Below are positions 17,638 through 28,087 of a DNA stretch of 55,233 nt, one piece after another. The notes under the pieces were generated by a model. That model had not been told where the DNA came from, made no database searches, and saw only the letters and a program-made list of their open reading frames with translations. The stretch is from Streptococcus sp. sy004. Lineage in GTDB: Bacteria > Bacillota > Bacilli > Lactobacillales > Streptococcaceae. Both the position numbers and the translations under genes were made by a program. The stretch lies in NCBI RefSeq assembly GCF_007859205.1, contig NZ_VOHP01000001.1:478796-534028 (forward strand), written 5' to 3'. Each line of letters begins with the position of its first letter. The first letter of the stretch is position 1.

Positions 17638-18690
17638 TTAATTCATATTGACACGATGCCATTGGTTAACCACATAAGTTAACTGGGCTAGAAGATTATA
17701 GCCTTCTGGATTGATTTCTTCTGTATTTTCATCTGCTCCACCCAGTCCAGCCGTATAAAGAGCAATCATATAAGGGGTTTCTTCCATAACAATCGCATCA
17801 ATATTTAACGCTTCACGCACATAGCCTGGTTTTTGATAGATTTGGATATCTGGTAAGTAAGTTTCGTAATACTCACCTGGGAAAGACTGGTCGAGATAAT
17901 TCAAAATATCAGCATATTTTTCTTGATTTTTCCAAAGGTATTGCAAAACTTGGATGTAATAATCTGACGTTGTTTTATTGCCTTTGAGCTGAATGGTTTT
18001 TACGGCAGATTTAGATTGCCCATAACGTCCAAAATCCTTATAAGCTTCGTCAACACCACCTAAAAGACTAGCCAGAGCATAGGCAGGGGTATTTTCTGAA
18101 TAAACCAAAGAATACTCTTGCATCTCAGAAATGGTCATGTCATCACCAAATTGTGCTCGATAAGCCTGATATTCTCCCTCGTATTCATAGTTGATTTCTG
18201 TAATGTCGTAGGCCTTATCCATTGATAATTTACCTTTAACAACTTGATCAACGACCAGCATATTCAAGGGTAATTTGTATGTGCTACCTGCGGTCATTAA
18301 CTGGGTATCATTCATGGCAAATGTTTCACCAGTTTTCATATTCTTGTAAGAAAAAGCAATGGCATTCGATTCGATGCCAAACTCTTCCATGTAAGTTTTC
18401 ACAACTTCTTCCAAAGAAAGATTGGCATAATCATAGTAAAGCCCATAGCCGTCCATGGTAGCTAAATCAGCAGCCATAGCCGCTTTTTTGGCCTTGGCAC
18501 TTTTATTGGTTGGAATAATTTTATCAACTGGATCTGTTTGTACAACTTCTTTTTTCTTGGCAAATAATTGAGACCAACTAATTGTCACATCTGATGTTCT
18601 AGTATAGAGCACGACTCCCAGAGCCAAAAAAAATCCTAAACCAAATCCTAATACTAATTTTTGTTTCATTATTTGTTTAACATATTTCAT
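17638..18690 (-). CDS. Membrane-anchored serine hydrolase, class A beta-lactamase-like
   Basis: The 350-residue protein has a basic N-terminus and one membrane segment (about residues 13-29, LVLGFGLGFFLALGVVLY), then a linker and an extracellular domain. Active-site motifs of the class A beta-lactamase/PBP fold are visible: SxxK as STYK, SxN as SEN, and a KTG equivalent as KPG. These proteins in streptococci are cell-surface and not proven beta-lactamases; peptidoglycan or other ester/amide substrates are possible. The ATG at 18690 has no ribosome site, and a TATAAT box ends 10 bases before it. Confidence 0.8.
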   Translation of the reverse strand: MKYVKQIMKQKLVLGFGLGFFLALGVVLYTRTSDVTISWSQLFAKKKEVVQTDPVDKIIPTNKSAKAKKAAMAADLATMDGYGLYYDYANLSLEEVVKTYMEEFGIESNAIAFSYKNMKTGETFAMNDTQLMTAGSTYKLPLNMLVVDQVVKGKLSMDKAYDITEINYEYEGEYQAYRAQFGDDMTISEMQEYSLVYSENTPAYALASLLGGVDEAYKDFGRYGQSKSAVKTIQLKGNKTTSDYYIQVLQYLWKNQEKYADILNYLDQSFPGEYYETYLPDIQIYQKPGYVREALNIDAIVMEETPYMIALYTAGLGGADENTEEINPEGYNLLAQLTYVVNQWHRVNMN

Positions 18691-18700
18691 ACCGTTAAAA

Positions 18701-18706
18701 ATTATA
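18701..18706 (-). promoter_or_regulatory. -10 box of the serine hydrolase gene
   Basis: TATAAT with only TTTTAACGGT between it and the ATG, giving a predicted 5' leader of a few bases. No good -35 box is present. Confidence 0.5.
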
Positions 18707-18802
18707 ACATATCTGTAACAAAACAGCTACTTATCTAACTAAAAATTTTGTGTAAAAAACTTGTTTTTTAACGTGCTTATCAAAAATGGTAAGCCCTATA
18801 TT

Positions 18803-20797
18803 TTAATCCAAAGCCTTCAATTCTAAAATGGTATCACGAATTTCTGCTGCTAATTCAAAATCAAGAAGTTCAGCCGCCTCTTGCATCTGACCTTGAAGTT
18901 TCTTAATCATCATTTGACGCTCTGCCTTAGTTAAGGTAGATAGTTTGAGCGGCTCTTCAGCTACTTGGTTAGTTGTATCGGTCTTGCTAATTGAAATCAA
19001 ATCACGAATTTCTTTCTTAATCGTCTGTGGCACAATACCGTGTTTTTCATTATAAGCCATCTGAATACGACGACGACGGGCTGTTTCATCAATAGCTTTT
19101 TGCATGGATTCCGTTATCTTATCTGCATACATAATCACATGACCGTTACTATTACGAGCGGCACGACCAATTGTTTGGATCAAACCACGTTCATTTCTAA
19201 GAAAACCTTCCTTATCCGCATCTAAAATGGCAACCAGACTAACTTCAGGAACATCAATTCCCTCACGAAGTAGGTTAATCCCAATCAATACATCAAAGAC
19301 ACCCAAGCGCAAATCACGAATAATTTCTGTTCTCTCCAAAGTCTTGATGTCACTATGCATATATTTAACCTTGACACCCATTTCTTTGAGGTAATCTGTC
19401 AAATCCTCTGCCATCTTCTTGGTCAAGGTGGTTATAAACGTACGCTCTCCCTTATCCACTCGTAAATTGATTTCTCCCAAAAGATCATCCATTTGACCCA
19501 TGGTTGGACGCACTTCTACTTCTGGATCTAGCAAACCTGTTGGTCGAATAATCTGCTCAAGAACCGTCTCTGTTTCTGCCATTTCATAATCTCCTGGAGT
19601 GGCTGACACATAGACAATCTGATGAACATGGCTCTCAAATTCTTCTCGGCGTAGCGGACGATTATCCAAGACCGACGGCAAACGAAAACCATAATCTACC
19701 AACATCTGTTTGCGTGAACGGTCTCCATTATACATTCCCTTAATCTGACCCATGGTCATGTGACTCTCATCAATCATGATCAAAAAGTCATCAGGGAAGA
19801 AATCCAAAAGGGTATAAGGTGGCTCGCCTTCGCTACGACCGTCCATGTGTCGTGAGTAATTTTCAACACCATTTGTATAACCCATTTCTCTCAACATCTC
19901 AATATCATAATCTGTGCGTTGTTTCAGGCGTTGAGCTTCTAAGAGTTTTCCTTCTTTTTCAAAGACTTTTAGCTGCCCCTCTAATTCTTCTTGAATTTTA
20001 GCAATGGATTGTTCCATGTGTTCGTCATTAGTCACAAAGTGCGTCGCTGGAAAGAGAACCAAATGTTCAACTTCACCTAAACTTTTACCAGTCAAGCTTT
20101 CAATCTCACGAATCCGATCAATTTCATCACCGAAAAATTCAACACGAAAGGCATGCTCGTCACGGCTGGCAGGGAAAATCTCAACCACATCGCCACGCAC
20201 ACGAAAACGACCACGTTGAAAATCAATATCATTACGTTCAAACTGAATATCAACTAAACTATTGAGTAATTGATCACGAGAAATCTCTTGACCTGGACGC
20301 AAACTGACTGCACTATTGGCATATTCTTTGGGCGAACCCAACCCATAGATACAGCTAACCGAAGCTACTACAATAACATCGTTACGTTCCAAAAGTGCTG
20401 AAGTTGCACTATGACGTAGTTTATCAATCTCATCATTAACAGAACTATCTTTTTCGATATAAGTATCACTTGATGGCACATAGGCTTCTGGCTGATAGTA
20501 GTCATAATAGGAAACAAAGTACTCCACTGCATTGTCAGGGAAAAACTCCTTAAATTCACCATAAAGTTGACCTGCTAAAGTCTTGTTATGAGCGATAACT
20601 AATGTTGGCTTATTCACTCGTTGAATGACCTGGCTCATGGTATAGGTTTTACCTGTCCCTGTCGCCCCCATCAAAATCTGACTTTTTTCGCCATTTTCAA
20701 TGTTCTCCACCAATTGTTCAATCGCCTGGGGTTGATCTCCTGAGGGAGCATACTTGGACACTAACTTAAACTGATTATCATTTTTTCTATCAATCAT
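18803..20797 (-). CDS. uvrB: UvrABC excinuclease subunit B
   Basis: UvrB receives damaged DNA from UvrA, verifies the lesion and recruits UvrC in nucleotide excision repair. The 664-residue protein has Walker A GATGTGKT, the DNA-binding hairpin ([13 protein letters not shown]), the helicase motif V-VI region ([24 protein letters not shown]) and a C-terminal UVR motif ([15 protein letters not shown]). The start at 20797 follows AGAGGTG. uvrC lies 19 kb away on the same strand. Confidence 0.98.
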   Translation of the reverse strand: MIDRKNDNQFKLVSKYAPSGDQPQAIEQLVENIENGEKSQILMGATGTGKTYTMSQVIQRVNKPTLVIAHNKTLAGQLYGEFKEFFPDNAVEYFVSYYDYYQPEAYVPSSDTYIEKDSSVNDEIDKLRHSATSALLERNDVIVVASVSCIYGLGSPKEYANSAVSLRPGQEISRDQLLNSLVDIQFERNDIDFQRGRFRVRGDVVEIFPASRDEHAFRVEFFGDEIDRIREIESLTGKSLGEVEHLVLFPATHFVTNDEHMEQSIAKIQEELEGQLKVFEKEGKLLEAQRLKQRTDYDIEMLREMGYTNGVENYSRHMDGRSEGEPPYTLLDFFPDDFLIMIDESHMTMGQIKGMYNGDRSRKQMLVDYGFRLPSVLDNRPLRREEFESHVHQIVYVSATPGDYEMAETETVLEQIIRPTGLLDPEVEVRPTMGQMDDLLGEINLRVDKGERTFITTLTKKMAEDLTDYLKEMGVKVKYMHSDIKTLERTEIIRDLRLGVFDVLIGINLLREGIDVPEVSLVAILDADKEGFLRNERGLIQTIGRAARNSNGHVIMYADKITESMQKAIDETARRRRIQMAYNEKHGIVPQTIKKEIRDLISISKTDTTNQVAEEPLKLSTLTKAERQMMIKKLQGQMQEAAELLDFELAAEIRDTILELKALD

Positions 20798-20857
20798 CTT
20801 TTCACCTCTTTTTCTATTCTATCACATTCAATCACAAAAACGGCAAAGTAAAAACAC

Positions 20858-20886
20858 TTGACATGTTAGGTTTTATGACATAGACT
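20858..20886 (+). promoter_or_regulatory. Upstream promoter of glnPQ overlapped by the GlnR box
   Basis: -35 TTGACA (20858-20863) and a poorer -10 TAGACT (20881-20886), with a 17-base spacer that is exactly the GlnR box. Confidence 0.45.
20864..20880 (+). promoter_or_regulatory. GlnR box of glnPQ
   Basis: TGTTAGGTTTTATGACA is a perfect match to the Gram-positive GlnR/TnrA consensus TGTNA-N7-TNACA. GlnR is known to repress glutamine uptake genes in streptococci when nitrogen is plentiful. Confidence 0.85.
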
Positions 20887-20896
20887 TCCTGTAATG

Positions 20897-20925
20897 TTGC
20901 GACTTCTTCTTTTTTATGATATAAT
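20897..20925 (+). promoter_or_regulatory. Main promoter of glnPQ
   Basis: -35 TTGCGA (20897-20902), 17-base spacer, -10 TATAAT (20920-20925) with an upstream TGA extension. Confidence 0.75.
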
Positions 20926-20955
20926 AAAAATAATTTTTAATAAAAGGAGGTTAAC

Positions 20956-23145
20956 ATGAAGAACAAAATTAAGCTTTTGATGCTAACAATTCTATCATGT
21001 TTCTTAGTATTAGGGACTGGCGTCAAGGCTGAAACCATTGATATTGTTTCAGACACTGCCTATGCCCCATTTGAATTTAAAGATTCTGATCAAGTCTATA
21101 AAGGAATTGATGTTGACATCATCGACGAAGTCACTAAACGTGCAGGGTGGGATGTTAATATGACCTTCCCTGGTTTTGATGCGGCGGTCAATGCTGTCCA
21201 GTCAGGTCAAGCTGATGCCATCATGGCGGGGATGACCGTAACAGAAGCTAGAAAGAAAGTGTTCACTTTCTCTGACACCTATTATGATACTGCCGTTGTT
21301 ATCTACACTCGTGGTGATAAAACAATCAGCGATTATAGCCAACTTAAAGGCAAAACCGTTGGGGTTAAAAATGGAACGGCTGCTCAAAGCTTCCTTCAAG
21401 ATAACCAAGAAAAATATGGTTACACCCTTAAAACCTTTGACACCAGTGATTTGATGAATAATAGCTTGGATTCTGGTGCTGTTGATGCCGCTATGGATGA
21501 TCAACCTGTCGTTCAATACGCCATCAATCAAGGTAAAAACTACGCCATCAATATGGAGGGTGAAAAAGTTGGTAGCTTTGCCTTTGCTGTTAAAAAAGGC
21601 AGTGACTATGAGTACCTCATTGATGAGTTCAACAAAGCCTTCGCTGAAATGAAAGCTGATGGTAGCTACACTCAAATCATTGAAAAATGGACTGGTAGTA
21701 GCACTGCTTCTGCAACTGCCACACCAAACTTGACATCAACTGGTGACGCTACTGCTAAAGCAACTCCTGTTAAGAAGAGCTATAAGATTGTATCTGATTC
21801 TTCATTTGCACCATTTGAATTCCAAGATGACGCTGGTCAATATACTGGTATTGACATGAACTTGCTTGAATCTATTGCCAAACAACAAGGTTTCAACCTA
21901 GAAGTCAGCAACCCTGGTTTTGATGCCGCACTTAATGCTGTTCAATCTAGTCAAGCAGACGGTGTCATTGCTGGGATGTCAATTACAGATGCTCGTAAAG
22001 AAATCTTCGATTTTTCTGACCCTTACTATACTTCTAACGTGATTTTAGCTGTTAAAAAAGGAAGTTCTGTTAAGTCTTATGAAGACCTTAAAGGGATGAC
22101 TGTTGGAGCTAAAAATGGAACGGCTTCTTATAGTTTCCTTAGCGACAATGCTAGCCAATATGGCTACACTGTTAAAGCCTTTGATGAAGGATCTACTATG
22201 TATGATAGCCTTAACTCTGGTTCAGTTGACGCCATCATGGATGACGAAGCTGTGCTTAAATACGCTATTCAACAAGGTCGTAACTTTGAAACACCAATTG
22301 CTGGTGAAAAATCTGGTGAATATGGATTTGCTGTTAAAAAAGGGAATAATCCAGAATTACTAGAAATGTTCAACAATGGTCTAGCAGCTCTGAAAGCTTC
22401 TGGCGAATATGATAAGATTATTGGTAACTATCTCGGTACAAATTCTACTAGTACTAGTGCAGCAAATACAGTAGATGAAACAACCATTGGTGGTTTATTG
22501 TCAAATAACTATAAACAATTACTAGCAGGTCTAGGAACAACTCTTAGCTTGACACTTGTTTCTTTTGCTATTGCAACACTTATCGGAATTATCTTTGGTA
22601 TGATGAGTGTGGCTCCTAACAAAGCCTTACGCACGATTTCAGCTATCTTCGTTGACGTTGTGCGTGGTATCCCACTTATGATTGTAGCTGCTTTCATCTT
22701 CTGGGGAATTCCAAACCTAATTGAATCAATTACTGGTAAACAAAGCCCAATTAACGATTTTGTCGCCGCAACCATTGCCCTTTCATTAAATGGTGGTGCT
22801 TATATTGCTGAAATTGTACGTGGTGGTATCGAGGCTGTCCCAGTTGGGCAAATGGAAGCCAGCCGCAGTCTAGGCCTATCTTATGGCACTACGATGAGAA
22901 AGATTATCTTACCGCAGGCCGTTAAACTAATGTTACCAAGTTTCATCAACCAATTTGTTATTTCCTTGAAAGATACAACGATCGTTTCTGCAATCGGTTT
23001 GGTTGAGCTTTTCCAAACTGGTAAGATTATTATCGCTCGTAACTACCAAAGTTTCCGTATGTATGCGATTTTGGCGATTATGTATCTGGTCATCATTACC
23101 TTGTTGACACGCCTAGCAAAACGCTTAGAAAAGAGGGTTAACTAA
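20956..23145 (+). CDS. glnP: Glutamine/amino acid ABC transporter, two receptor domains fused to permease
   Basis: The 729-residue protein combines an N-terminal signal segment (residues 1-25), two tandem SBP_bac_3 receptor domains (about 26-255 and 272-495) and a membrane permease domain (about 515-725). The receptors repeat the same pattern ([16 protein letters not shown] and [32 protein letters not shown] and [16 protein letters not shown]). The EAA-type loop contacting the ATPase is [21 protein letters not shown]. This is the Lactococcus GlnP arrangement, importing glutamine, glutamate and sometimes asparagine. AAAGGAGG precedes the ATG. The stop overlaps the glnQ start (TAATG). Confidence 0.95.
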   Translation: MKNKIKLLMLTILSCFLVLGTGVKAETIDIVSDTAYAPFEFKDSDQVYKGIDVDIIDEVTKRAGWDVNMTFPGFDAAVNAVQSGQADAIMAGMTVTEARKKVFTFSDTYYDTAVVIYTRGDKTISDYSQLKGKTVGVKNGTAAQSFLQDNQEKYGYTLKTFDTSDLMNNSLDSGAVDAAMDDQPVVQYAINQGKNYAINMEGEKVGSFAFAVKKGSDYEYLIDEFNKAFAEMKADGSYTQIIEKWTGSSTASATATPNLTSTGDATAKATPVKKSYKIVSDSSFAPFEFQDDAGQYTGIDMNLLESIAKQQGFNLEVSNPGFDAALNAVQSSQADGVIAGMSITDARKEIFDFSDPYYTSNVILAVKKGSSVKSYEDLKGMTVGAKNGTASYSFLSDNASQYGYTVKAFDEGSTMYDSLNSGSVDAIMDDEAVLKYAIQQGRNFETPIAGEKSGEYGFAVKKGNNPELLEMFNNGLAALKASGEYDKIIGNYLGTNSTSTSAANTVDETTIGGLLSNNYKQLLAGLGTTLSLTLVSFAIATLIGIIFGMMSVAPNKALRTISAIFVDVVRGIPLMIVAAFIFWGIPNLIESITGKQSPINDFVAATIALSLNGGAYIAEIVRGGIEAVPVGQMEASRSLGLSYGTTMRKIILPQAVKLMLPSFINQFVISLKDTTIVSAIGLVELFQTGKIIIARNYQSFRMYAILAIMYLVIITLLTRLAKRLEKRVN

Positions 23146-23885
23146 TGGCAGAATTAAAAATTGATGTTCAAAATTTACATAAATCTTATGGAAAGAACGA
23201 AGTCTTAAAAGGGATTGATGCCAAATTTTACGAAGGGGATGTTGTTTGTATTATCGGCCCTTCTGGTTCTGGTAAATCAACTTTCCTTCGTACCTTGAAC
23301 TTACTTGAAACGATTACCAGTGGTAAGGTTGTTGTTGACGGCTTTGATTTATCTGACCCTAAGGTCAATGTTGACAAGGCGCGTGAAAATATCGGTATGG
23401 TATTCCAGCACTTCAACCTCTTCCCACACATGACGGTTCTTGAAAATATCACCTTTGCTCCAGTTCAATTGGGTAAAAAATCTCAAGCAGATGCTGAAAA
23501 ACTAGCTATGGAATTGCTTGAAAAAGTTGGTTTATCTGACAAGCGTGACGCTCTACCAGATAGCTTATCTGGTGGTCAAAAACAACGTGTGGCTATCGCT
23601 CGTAGCTTGGCTATGAATCCAGACATCATGCTCTTTGATGAACCAACATCAGCCCTTGATCCTGAAATGGTCGGTGATGTGTTGAACGTTATGCGTGACC
23701 TTGCTGAACAAGGCATGACCATGTTGATTGTTACACATGAGATGGGCTTTGCTCGCCGTGTGGCCAATCGTGTCATCTTTACTGATGGGGGACAATTTAT
23801 CGAAGATGGAACACCAGAACAAATCTTTGATAATCCAAAACATCCTCGCTTGAAAGACTTCCTTGATAAAGTCTTGAATGCCTAA
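23145..23885 (+). CDS. glnQ: Glutamine ABC transporter ATP-binding protein
   Basis: The 246-residue ATPase partner of GlnP. Walker [10 protein letters not shown], the Q-loop [16 protein letters not shown], signature [16 protein letters not shown], Walker [15 protein letters not shown] and H-loop VTHEM are all present. The typical polar amino acid importer features and the one-base overlap with glnP show a two-gene operon. A terminator follows. Confidence 0.97.
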   Translation: MAELKIDVQNLHKSYGKNEVLKGIDAKFYEGDVVCIIGPSGSGKSTFLRTLNLLETITSGKVVVDGFDLSDPKVNVDKARENIGMVFQHFNLFPHMTVLENITFAPVQLGKKSQADAEKLAMELLEKVGLSDKRDALPDSLSGGQKQRVAIARSLAMNPDIMLFDEPTSALDPEMVGDVLNVMRDLAEQGMTMLIVTHEMGFARRVANRVIFTDGGQFIEDGTPEQIFDNPKHPRLKDFLDKVLNA

Positions 23886-23886
23886 T

Positions 23887-23917
23887 AAAAAACCAGTGGA
23901 GTGTTCCACTGGTTTTT
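23887..23917 (+). terminator. Terminator after glnQ
   Basis: AAAAACCAGTGGA-GTG-TTCCACTGGTTTTT, immediately after the glnQ stop. Confidence 0.9.
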
Positions 23918-23938
23918 GTTATCGCATTAAATAATCAT

Positions 23939-23974
23939 AAAAAGTGATTGAGATAAATTATCTCAATCACTTTT
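23939..23974 (-). terminator. Terminator of the marR-exporter operon
   Basis: AAAAAGTGATTGAGATA pairs with its complement TATCTCAATCACTTTTT across a short AAT loop; it touches the stop codon at 23975. It converges with the glnQ terminator. Confidence 0.85.
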
Positions 23975-25753
23975 TTAGACGATACTTTCTTCAAATTGAG
24001 AATTGTAAAGATCTGCATAGAAACCATTAGCTGACATTAACTGCTCATGATTGCCTTGTTCAATGATATTACCATCTTTCATGACCAAAATTAAATCTGC
24101 ATTTTTAATTGTTGATAGACGATGGGCAATGACAAAAGATGTTCGACCTTTCATGAGATGATCCATGGCTTTCTGAATCAACTCTTCTGTTCTGGTATCA
24201 ACAGATGACGTTGCCTCATCCAAGATTAGAAGCGGAGCATTTTTAAGTAAAGCACGGGCTATGGTCAGCAATTGCTTTTGCCCAACCGATAGGCTGACCG
24301 ACTCATCAAGGAAGGTGTCATAACCGTTTGGTAAGGTCATGATAAAATGATGGATACCAACTGCCTTAGCAGCATCTATAATGTCTTGGTCTGAAAGACC
24401 TACTTGATTATAAACTAAATTTTCCTTAATGGTTCCTTCAAACAACCAAGTATCCTGCAAAACCATGGCAAAGGCATCATGAACAGCCTCTCGACTAAGA
24501 CTATTGATATCAATACCATCAATCTTGATGGCTCCTTGATTGATCGGATAAAATTTCATCAAGAGATTAACAATAGTCGTCTTACCTGCTCCAGTAGGGC
24601 CAACAATGGCTACCTTTTGCCCTGCGGCTACATCTACGGTAAAGTTGTGAATAATGGTCTTATCTGGAGTATAACCAAAGGAAACCTGATCAAAACTGAC
24701 TTGTCCTGTAATCTGACTGAGACTCGTTTGTTTTTGCGTTTCAAGCGCCATTTCTTGTTCGCCTAAGAAGTCTAAAATTCGTCCTAAGGCAGCCTTGGTC
24801 ATTTGCATTTGACCTGCTGCCTGAGCAATCTGGGTTAAGGGTTGAGAAAAAATTCGTACATAACTCATAAAGGCAACGATTGTACCGATTGTAATCTCAC
24901 CATCCAAGGTCAATTTGGCTCCAACCACACAAATCATCACATAAGAAAAATTACCGATAAACTGCATAAGAGGCATCATAATTCCTGAAAAAAATTGTGA
25001 ACGCCACATGCTATGATAAAGATTATTATTCAATCGATCAAAATCCGCTTTGACCTGTTGGTTAGCATAATAGCTGGTTACGACATGATGCCCAGAATAA
25101 ATCTCTTCCACATAACCTGTCACTGCCGCCAGATTTTCTTGTTGACGACGAAAAAGTGGCTGTGATTTAGCCATAATCAAGCCAGTCAAGAAATAACCTA
25201 CTAGGACAGCTCCAAGAGCCACAACAGTCATCTTAACATCTGTCTTAAACATCATCACAATGACACTAACAAGTAGAACAGATGACGATACAATTTGACC
25301 TAACCCTTGATTGAGCGATTGGGTAGTTGTATCAACATCATTAGTCACTCGAGAAAGAGTATCTCCTTGAGAATGCTTGTCAAAGTAAGCCAAGGGTAAA
25401 CGATTGATTTTCTCAGCAATGCCCATACGTAAACGTTTAGCAAAAATTTGAATCATGCCTGTCATCAAAAAACTTTGACCATAATTAACCAACCAGCCCA
25501 AACCATAAAGTAAGAGTAATTGGCTGGCAATTTGACTCACTTTTTGAGTATCAATACCTTCTTGATTCCCTTGAGCTAGTCCTGCTAACCCTTCCATAAT
25601 CAAATCGGTAATTTCTTTCAGGCGACTTGGACCAATCACTGTAACCACACTAGCGATCACACTCCCTAAAACAGCTGCAATAAAGGGCCACCTAAATCCT
25701 TTAAGGTAAGGACTTAATTGTGAAAAAAAGGATTTTTGAGTCTTATTTGTCAT
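23975..25753 (-). CDS. ABC exporter half-transporter (catalytically complete subunit), multidrug type
   Basis: A 592-residue type IV exporter: six membrane segments (about 20-310) then a nucleotide-binding domain. Walker A is GPTGAGKTT, the signature is altered to SLSVGQKQ, and Walker B has the catalytic Glu (LILDEATSSVD). Its partner, encoded immediately upstream with an 11-base overlap, has the reverse set: a canonical signature but no catalytic Glu. This asymmetry is that of LmrCD/PatAB/EfrCD-type heterodimers that export drugs or lipid-like compounds. The substrate is unknown. Confidence 0.88.
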   Translation of the reverse strand: MTNKTQKSFFSQLSPYLKGFRWPFIAAVLGSVIASVVTVIGPSRLKEITDLIMEGLAGLAQGNQEGIDTQKVSQIASQLLLLYGLGWLVNYGQSFLMTGMIQIFAKRLRMGIAEKINRLPLAYFDKHSQGDTLSRVTNDVDTTTQSLNQGLGQIVSSSVLLVSVIVMMFKTDVKMTVVALGAVLVGYFLTGLIMAKSQPLFRRQQENLAAVTGYVEEIYSGHHVVTSYYANQQVKADFDRLNNNLYHSMWRSQFFSGIMMPLMQFIGNFSYVMICVVGAKLTLDGEITIGTIVAFMSYVRIFSQPLTQIAQAAGQMQMTKAALGRILDFLGEQEMALETQKQTSLSQITGQVSFDQVSFGYTPDKTIIHNFTVDVAAGQKVAIVGPTGAGKTTIVNLLMKFYPINQGAIKIDGIDINSLSREAVHDAFAMVLQDTWLFEGTIKENLVYNQVGLSDQDIIDAAKAVGIHHFIMTLPNGYDTFLDESVSLSVGQKQLLTIARALLKNAPLLILDEATSSVDTRTEELIQKAMDHLMKGRTSFVIAHRLSTIKNADLILVMKDGNIIEQGNHEQLMSANGFYADLYNSQFEESIV

Positions 25754-27515
25754 TTGCTAACTCCTCTTCAGATAATTGTGAATGAGCAATTTCTTGATAA
25801 ACACTATTGTTGGCTAATAAATCTTGATGACGTCCTTGACCAACGACTTTTCCTTCTTCTAAGACTAAAATCAAGTCAGCATCCATAATTGTAGAGATTC
25901 GTTGAGCCACGATTAACTTGGTCATCTGCTTGGTTTCTTCTGCCAACACTTTTCTTAATTGGCGATCCGTTTTATAGTCCAAAGCAGAAAAGGAATCATC
26001 AAAAATTAAAATCTCTGGCTGTCGAACTAAAGCGCGAGCAATGGCTAATCGTTGGCGTTGTCCGCCAGAAAAATTGCTACCATTTTGGGCAACTTCGGTA
26101 TCTAATCCTTTGTCTTTTTCTTTGACAAAGGCCTTAGCTTGAGCCAAGTCAAGAGCTGCCCAAAGCGCTTCATCAGTCACAGATTGATTGTCAGTTAGAC
26201 CAAAAGTTAAATTTGAGCGAATTGTTCCACTAAATAAAACTGCTTTTTGAGGTAAATAACCTATTTTTTGCGCTAAATCTGCTTGGCTATAATCCCTTAA
26301 ATCAAGACCATTCAATAAAATTTTACCCGATGTAACATCATAAAAACGGGGCAACAAATTAACCAAACTAGATTTACCTGAACCTGTTGAGCCAATAAAA
26401 GCAATGGTTTGACCTTTTGCTGCTGTAAAACTCACTTCTTGAACTACGGCTGCTGCATTGGGGCTATAGGCAAAGGTAACGTCTTCAAAGACCAGATGAG
26501 GCATGGGTTGAACTGATGGTGACTTGCTTGTAGTTTCAAAATAAACTGATGGTGTTTGATCAAGAACTTGATTGATACGACCTGCTGATACCAAAGCTCT
26601 CGGTAAAATGAAAAAGACTGCTACCATAAGCATAAAACTCATAATCACTTGCATGGCATAAGAAGAATAAACAATCATTTCACTAAATAGAGTGACTTTT
26701 TCCGTCAGAGTTGCTTGATTAATCAAATCAGCACCAATCCAGTACACCGCTAAGGTCAGACTACCAGCAATTAAGCTAAGCGTTGGGTGCATGATAGACA
26801 TCAAACGACCAATAAAAAGACTGGTTTGAGTGACTTGGTTGTTGGCTGCCATAAATTTTTCACCTTGATAGGCTTCACCATTATAAGCTCGAATAACCCT
26901 TAATCCTGTCAAAATTTCTCTAGTCACACTATTCAGACGATCAGTTAATTTTTGAATCACTCGAATCTTTGGCAAAGCAAAAATCAAAAGAACAGATAAC
27001 ATCAAAATCATGGCGGCTACGGCAACAGCTGTTGCAATCAACCAGTCTTGACTTTTATCAATAATCTTACTAATCGCCCAAGAAGCCATAATCGGTCCTC
27101 TCGTCACCACTTGTAACCCCATGGTAATTAAGACTTGTAAATTAGTTAAGTCGTTTGTCGTTCGCGTTAACAAACTTGGCACAGAAAATTGTTTTAATTC
27201 ATTCTGCGAGTAAGTTAACACTTGATTAAAAATATGTGATCTTAGACGAGTACTAAAACTAGCTGCTACCCTAGCTGCTAAAAAACCAACCAAAAGAGTT
27301 ACTGCAAAACTAGCAAAGGACAAACCAATCATCTTTGAACCTGGGCTAAAAAGGTCCTCAACCTTGGTATTAGGGTTAGACAAGAGCTTAGTAATACTAG
27401 ACATATAGGTCGGTACTTCTAACTCCAACCAAACACTCAAGGCAATTAAAAGAACACTCAAGCCCATTAAACTTAATTCTTTGCCTGTCATCTGCTTAAA
27501 CAATTTAATCATCAT
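25743..27515 (-). CDS. ABC exporter half-transporter (degenerate Walker B subunit), multidrug type
   Basis: The 590-residue partner of the following gene. Membrane domain about 15-310; Walker A GSTGSGKSS; canonical signature FSGGQRQRL; Walker B ending in Asp-Asp (LIFDDSFSALD), so the catalytic Glu is replaced by Asp. AAAGGAG precedes a double ATG; the second (27512) gives 6-base spacing and may be the true start. It overlaps marR by 11 bases and its partner by 11 bases, giving a tightly coupled marR-exporter operon. Confidence 0.88.
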   Translation of the reverse strand: MMIKLFKQMTGKELSLMGLSVLLIALSVWLELEVPTYMSSITKLLSNPNTKVEDLFSPGSKMIGLSFASFAVTLLVGFLAARVAASFSTRLRSHIFNQVLTYSQNELKQFSVPSLLTRTTNDLTNLQVLITMGLQVVTRGPIMASWAISKIIDKSQDWLIATAVAVAAMILMLSVLLIFALPKIRVIQKLTDRLNSVTREILTGLRVIRAYNGEAYQGEKFMAANNQVTQTSLFIGRLMSIMHPTLSLIAGSLTLAVYWIGADLINQATLTEKVTLFSEMIVYSSYAMQVIMSFMLMVAVFFILPRALVSAGRINQVLDQTPSVYFETTSKSPSVQPMPHLVFEDVTFAYSPNAAAVVQEVSFTAAKGQTIAFIGSTGSGKSSLVNLLPRFYDVTSGKILLNGLDLRDYSQADLAQKIGYLPQKAVLFSGTIRSNLTFGLTDNQSVTDEALWAALDLAQAKAFVKEKDKGLDTEVAQNGSNFSGGQRQRLAIARALVRQPEILIFDDSFSALDYKTDRQLRKVLAEETKQMTKLIVAQRISTIMDADLILVLEEGKVVGQGRHQDLLANNSVYQEIAHSQLSEEELANDK

Positions 27516-27948
27516 TGACTCCTTTTCTCAAATTGGTTTGAATTTGGCCAATTACCCTAATCGTTGTGGCTAAATCCTCTTGTGAAATCCCTTCAAGCAT
27601 GCTATCTTGAATAATTTGAAAAAATGCTTCTAGTTTTTTAGCCTTAGAAATGCCTAAATCTGTCAAAACAACCCGCTTCAAACGCTTATCTTTCTCTGAA
27701 GGTAAGAGCTGAACGAAGCAATTTTTTTCCATACGATTCATTAAGCTGCTGGCAACAGACTTTGAAATCTTGACTTGTTTCATAATGTCTTTAACAAAGA
27801 TTTCCTCTTTTTGATGATGATAAAGGTAAATCACTGTCATTCCTTGAGGACCAGATAAATGCTCAACATCATAATACTTTGCTTGCTGACTAGAAAAACA
27901 CTCAAAATCATGCCGTAACCGTTTCAGTTGACAAAATAAATCAGTCAT
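27505..27948 (-). CDS. MarR-family transcriptional regulator
   Basis: A 147-residue winged-helix regulator (IMKQVKISKSVASSLMNRME is the recognition region, LLPSEKDKRLKRVVLTDLG is the wing). The ATG at 27948 follows AAAGGGGTG with 5 bases; a frame to 28008 would run through the promoter. It is the first gene of the operon with the two exporter genes, and a dyad sits inside its promoter. By family precedent it represses the operon until a drug or other ligand binds. Confidence 0.88.
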   Translation of the reverse strand: MTDLFCQLKRLRHDFECFSSQQAKYYDVEHLSGPQGMTVIYLYHHQKEEIFVKDIMKQVKISKSVASSLMNRMEKNCFVQLLPSEKDKRLKRVVLTDLGISKAKKLEAFFQIIQDSMLEGISQEDLATTIRVIGQIQTNLRKGVNDD

Positions 27949-27979
27949 TTCCACACCCCTTTCTTTAACTACATGGATT

Positions 27980-28008
27980 ATTATAGTTTCCCTAGAAACT
28001 TTTGTCAA
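27980..28008 (-). promoter_or_regulatory. Consensus promoter of the marR-exporter operon
   Basis: -35 TTGACA (28008-28003), 17-base spacer, -10 TATAAT (27985-27980). Both boxes match consensus fully. Confidence 0.9.
27985..28000 (-). promoter_or_regulatory. Probable MarR operator
   Basis: AGTTTC-TAGG-GAAACT is a perfect inverted repeat filling the spacer between the promoter boxes. Binding there would block RNA polymerase. Confidence 0.75.
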
Positions 28009-28019
28009 GAATTTACGAT

Positions 28020-28051
28020 AAAACCTCCCAAGTCTTAACTCAAGAGGTTTT
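28020..28051 (-). terminator. Terminator after pcrA
   Basis: AAAACCTC and GAGGTTTT arms with a 16-base loop that can pair further internally (CTTGAG with CTTGGG region), followed by TTTTATC. Confidence 0.6.
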
Positions 28052-28087
28052 AATCATTAACTATAATTGGTTTCCGTCATTCACAAA

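Noticed and set aside
17638..18690. Calling the serine hydrolase a beta-lactamase resistance gene
   Set aside because: The SxxK, SxN and KxG motifs are present, but the membrane anchor, chromosomal setting and low similarity to resistance enzymes fit a housekeeping surface hydrolase. Activity on beta-lactams cannot be inferred.
18730..18775. AAAAAAC-TTG-TTTTTT hairpin after uvrB as a terminator
   Set aside because: The stem is all A-T with a three-base loop and no separate T-tract. It may end transcription but cannot be supported.
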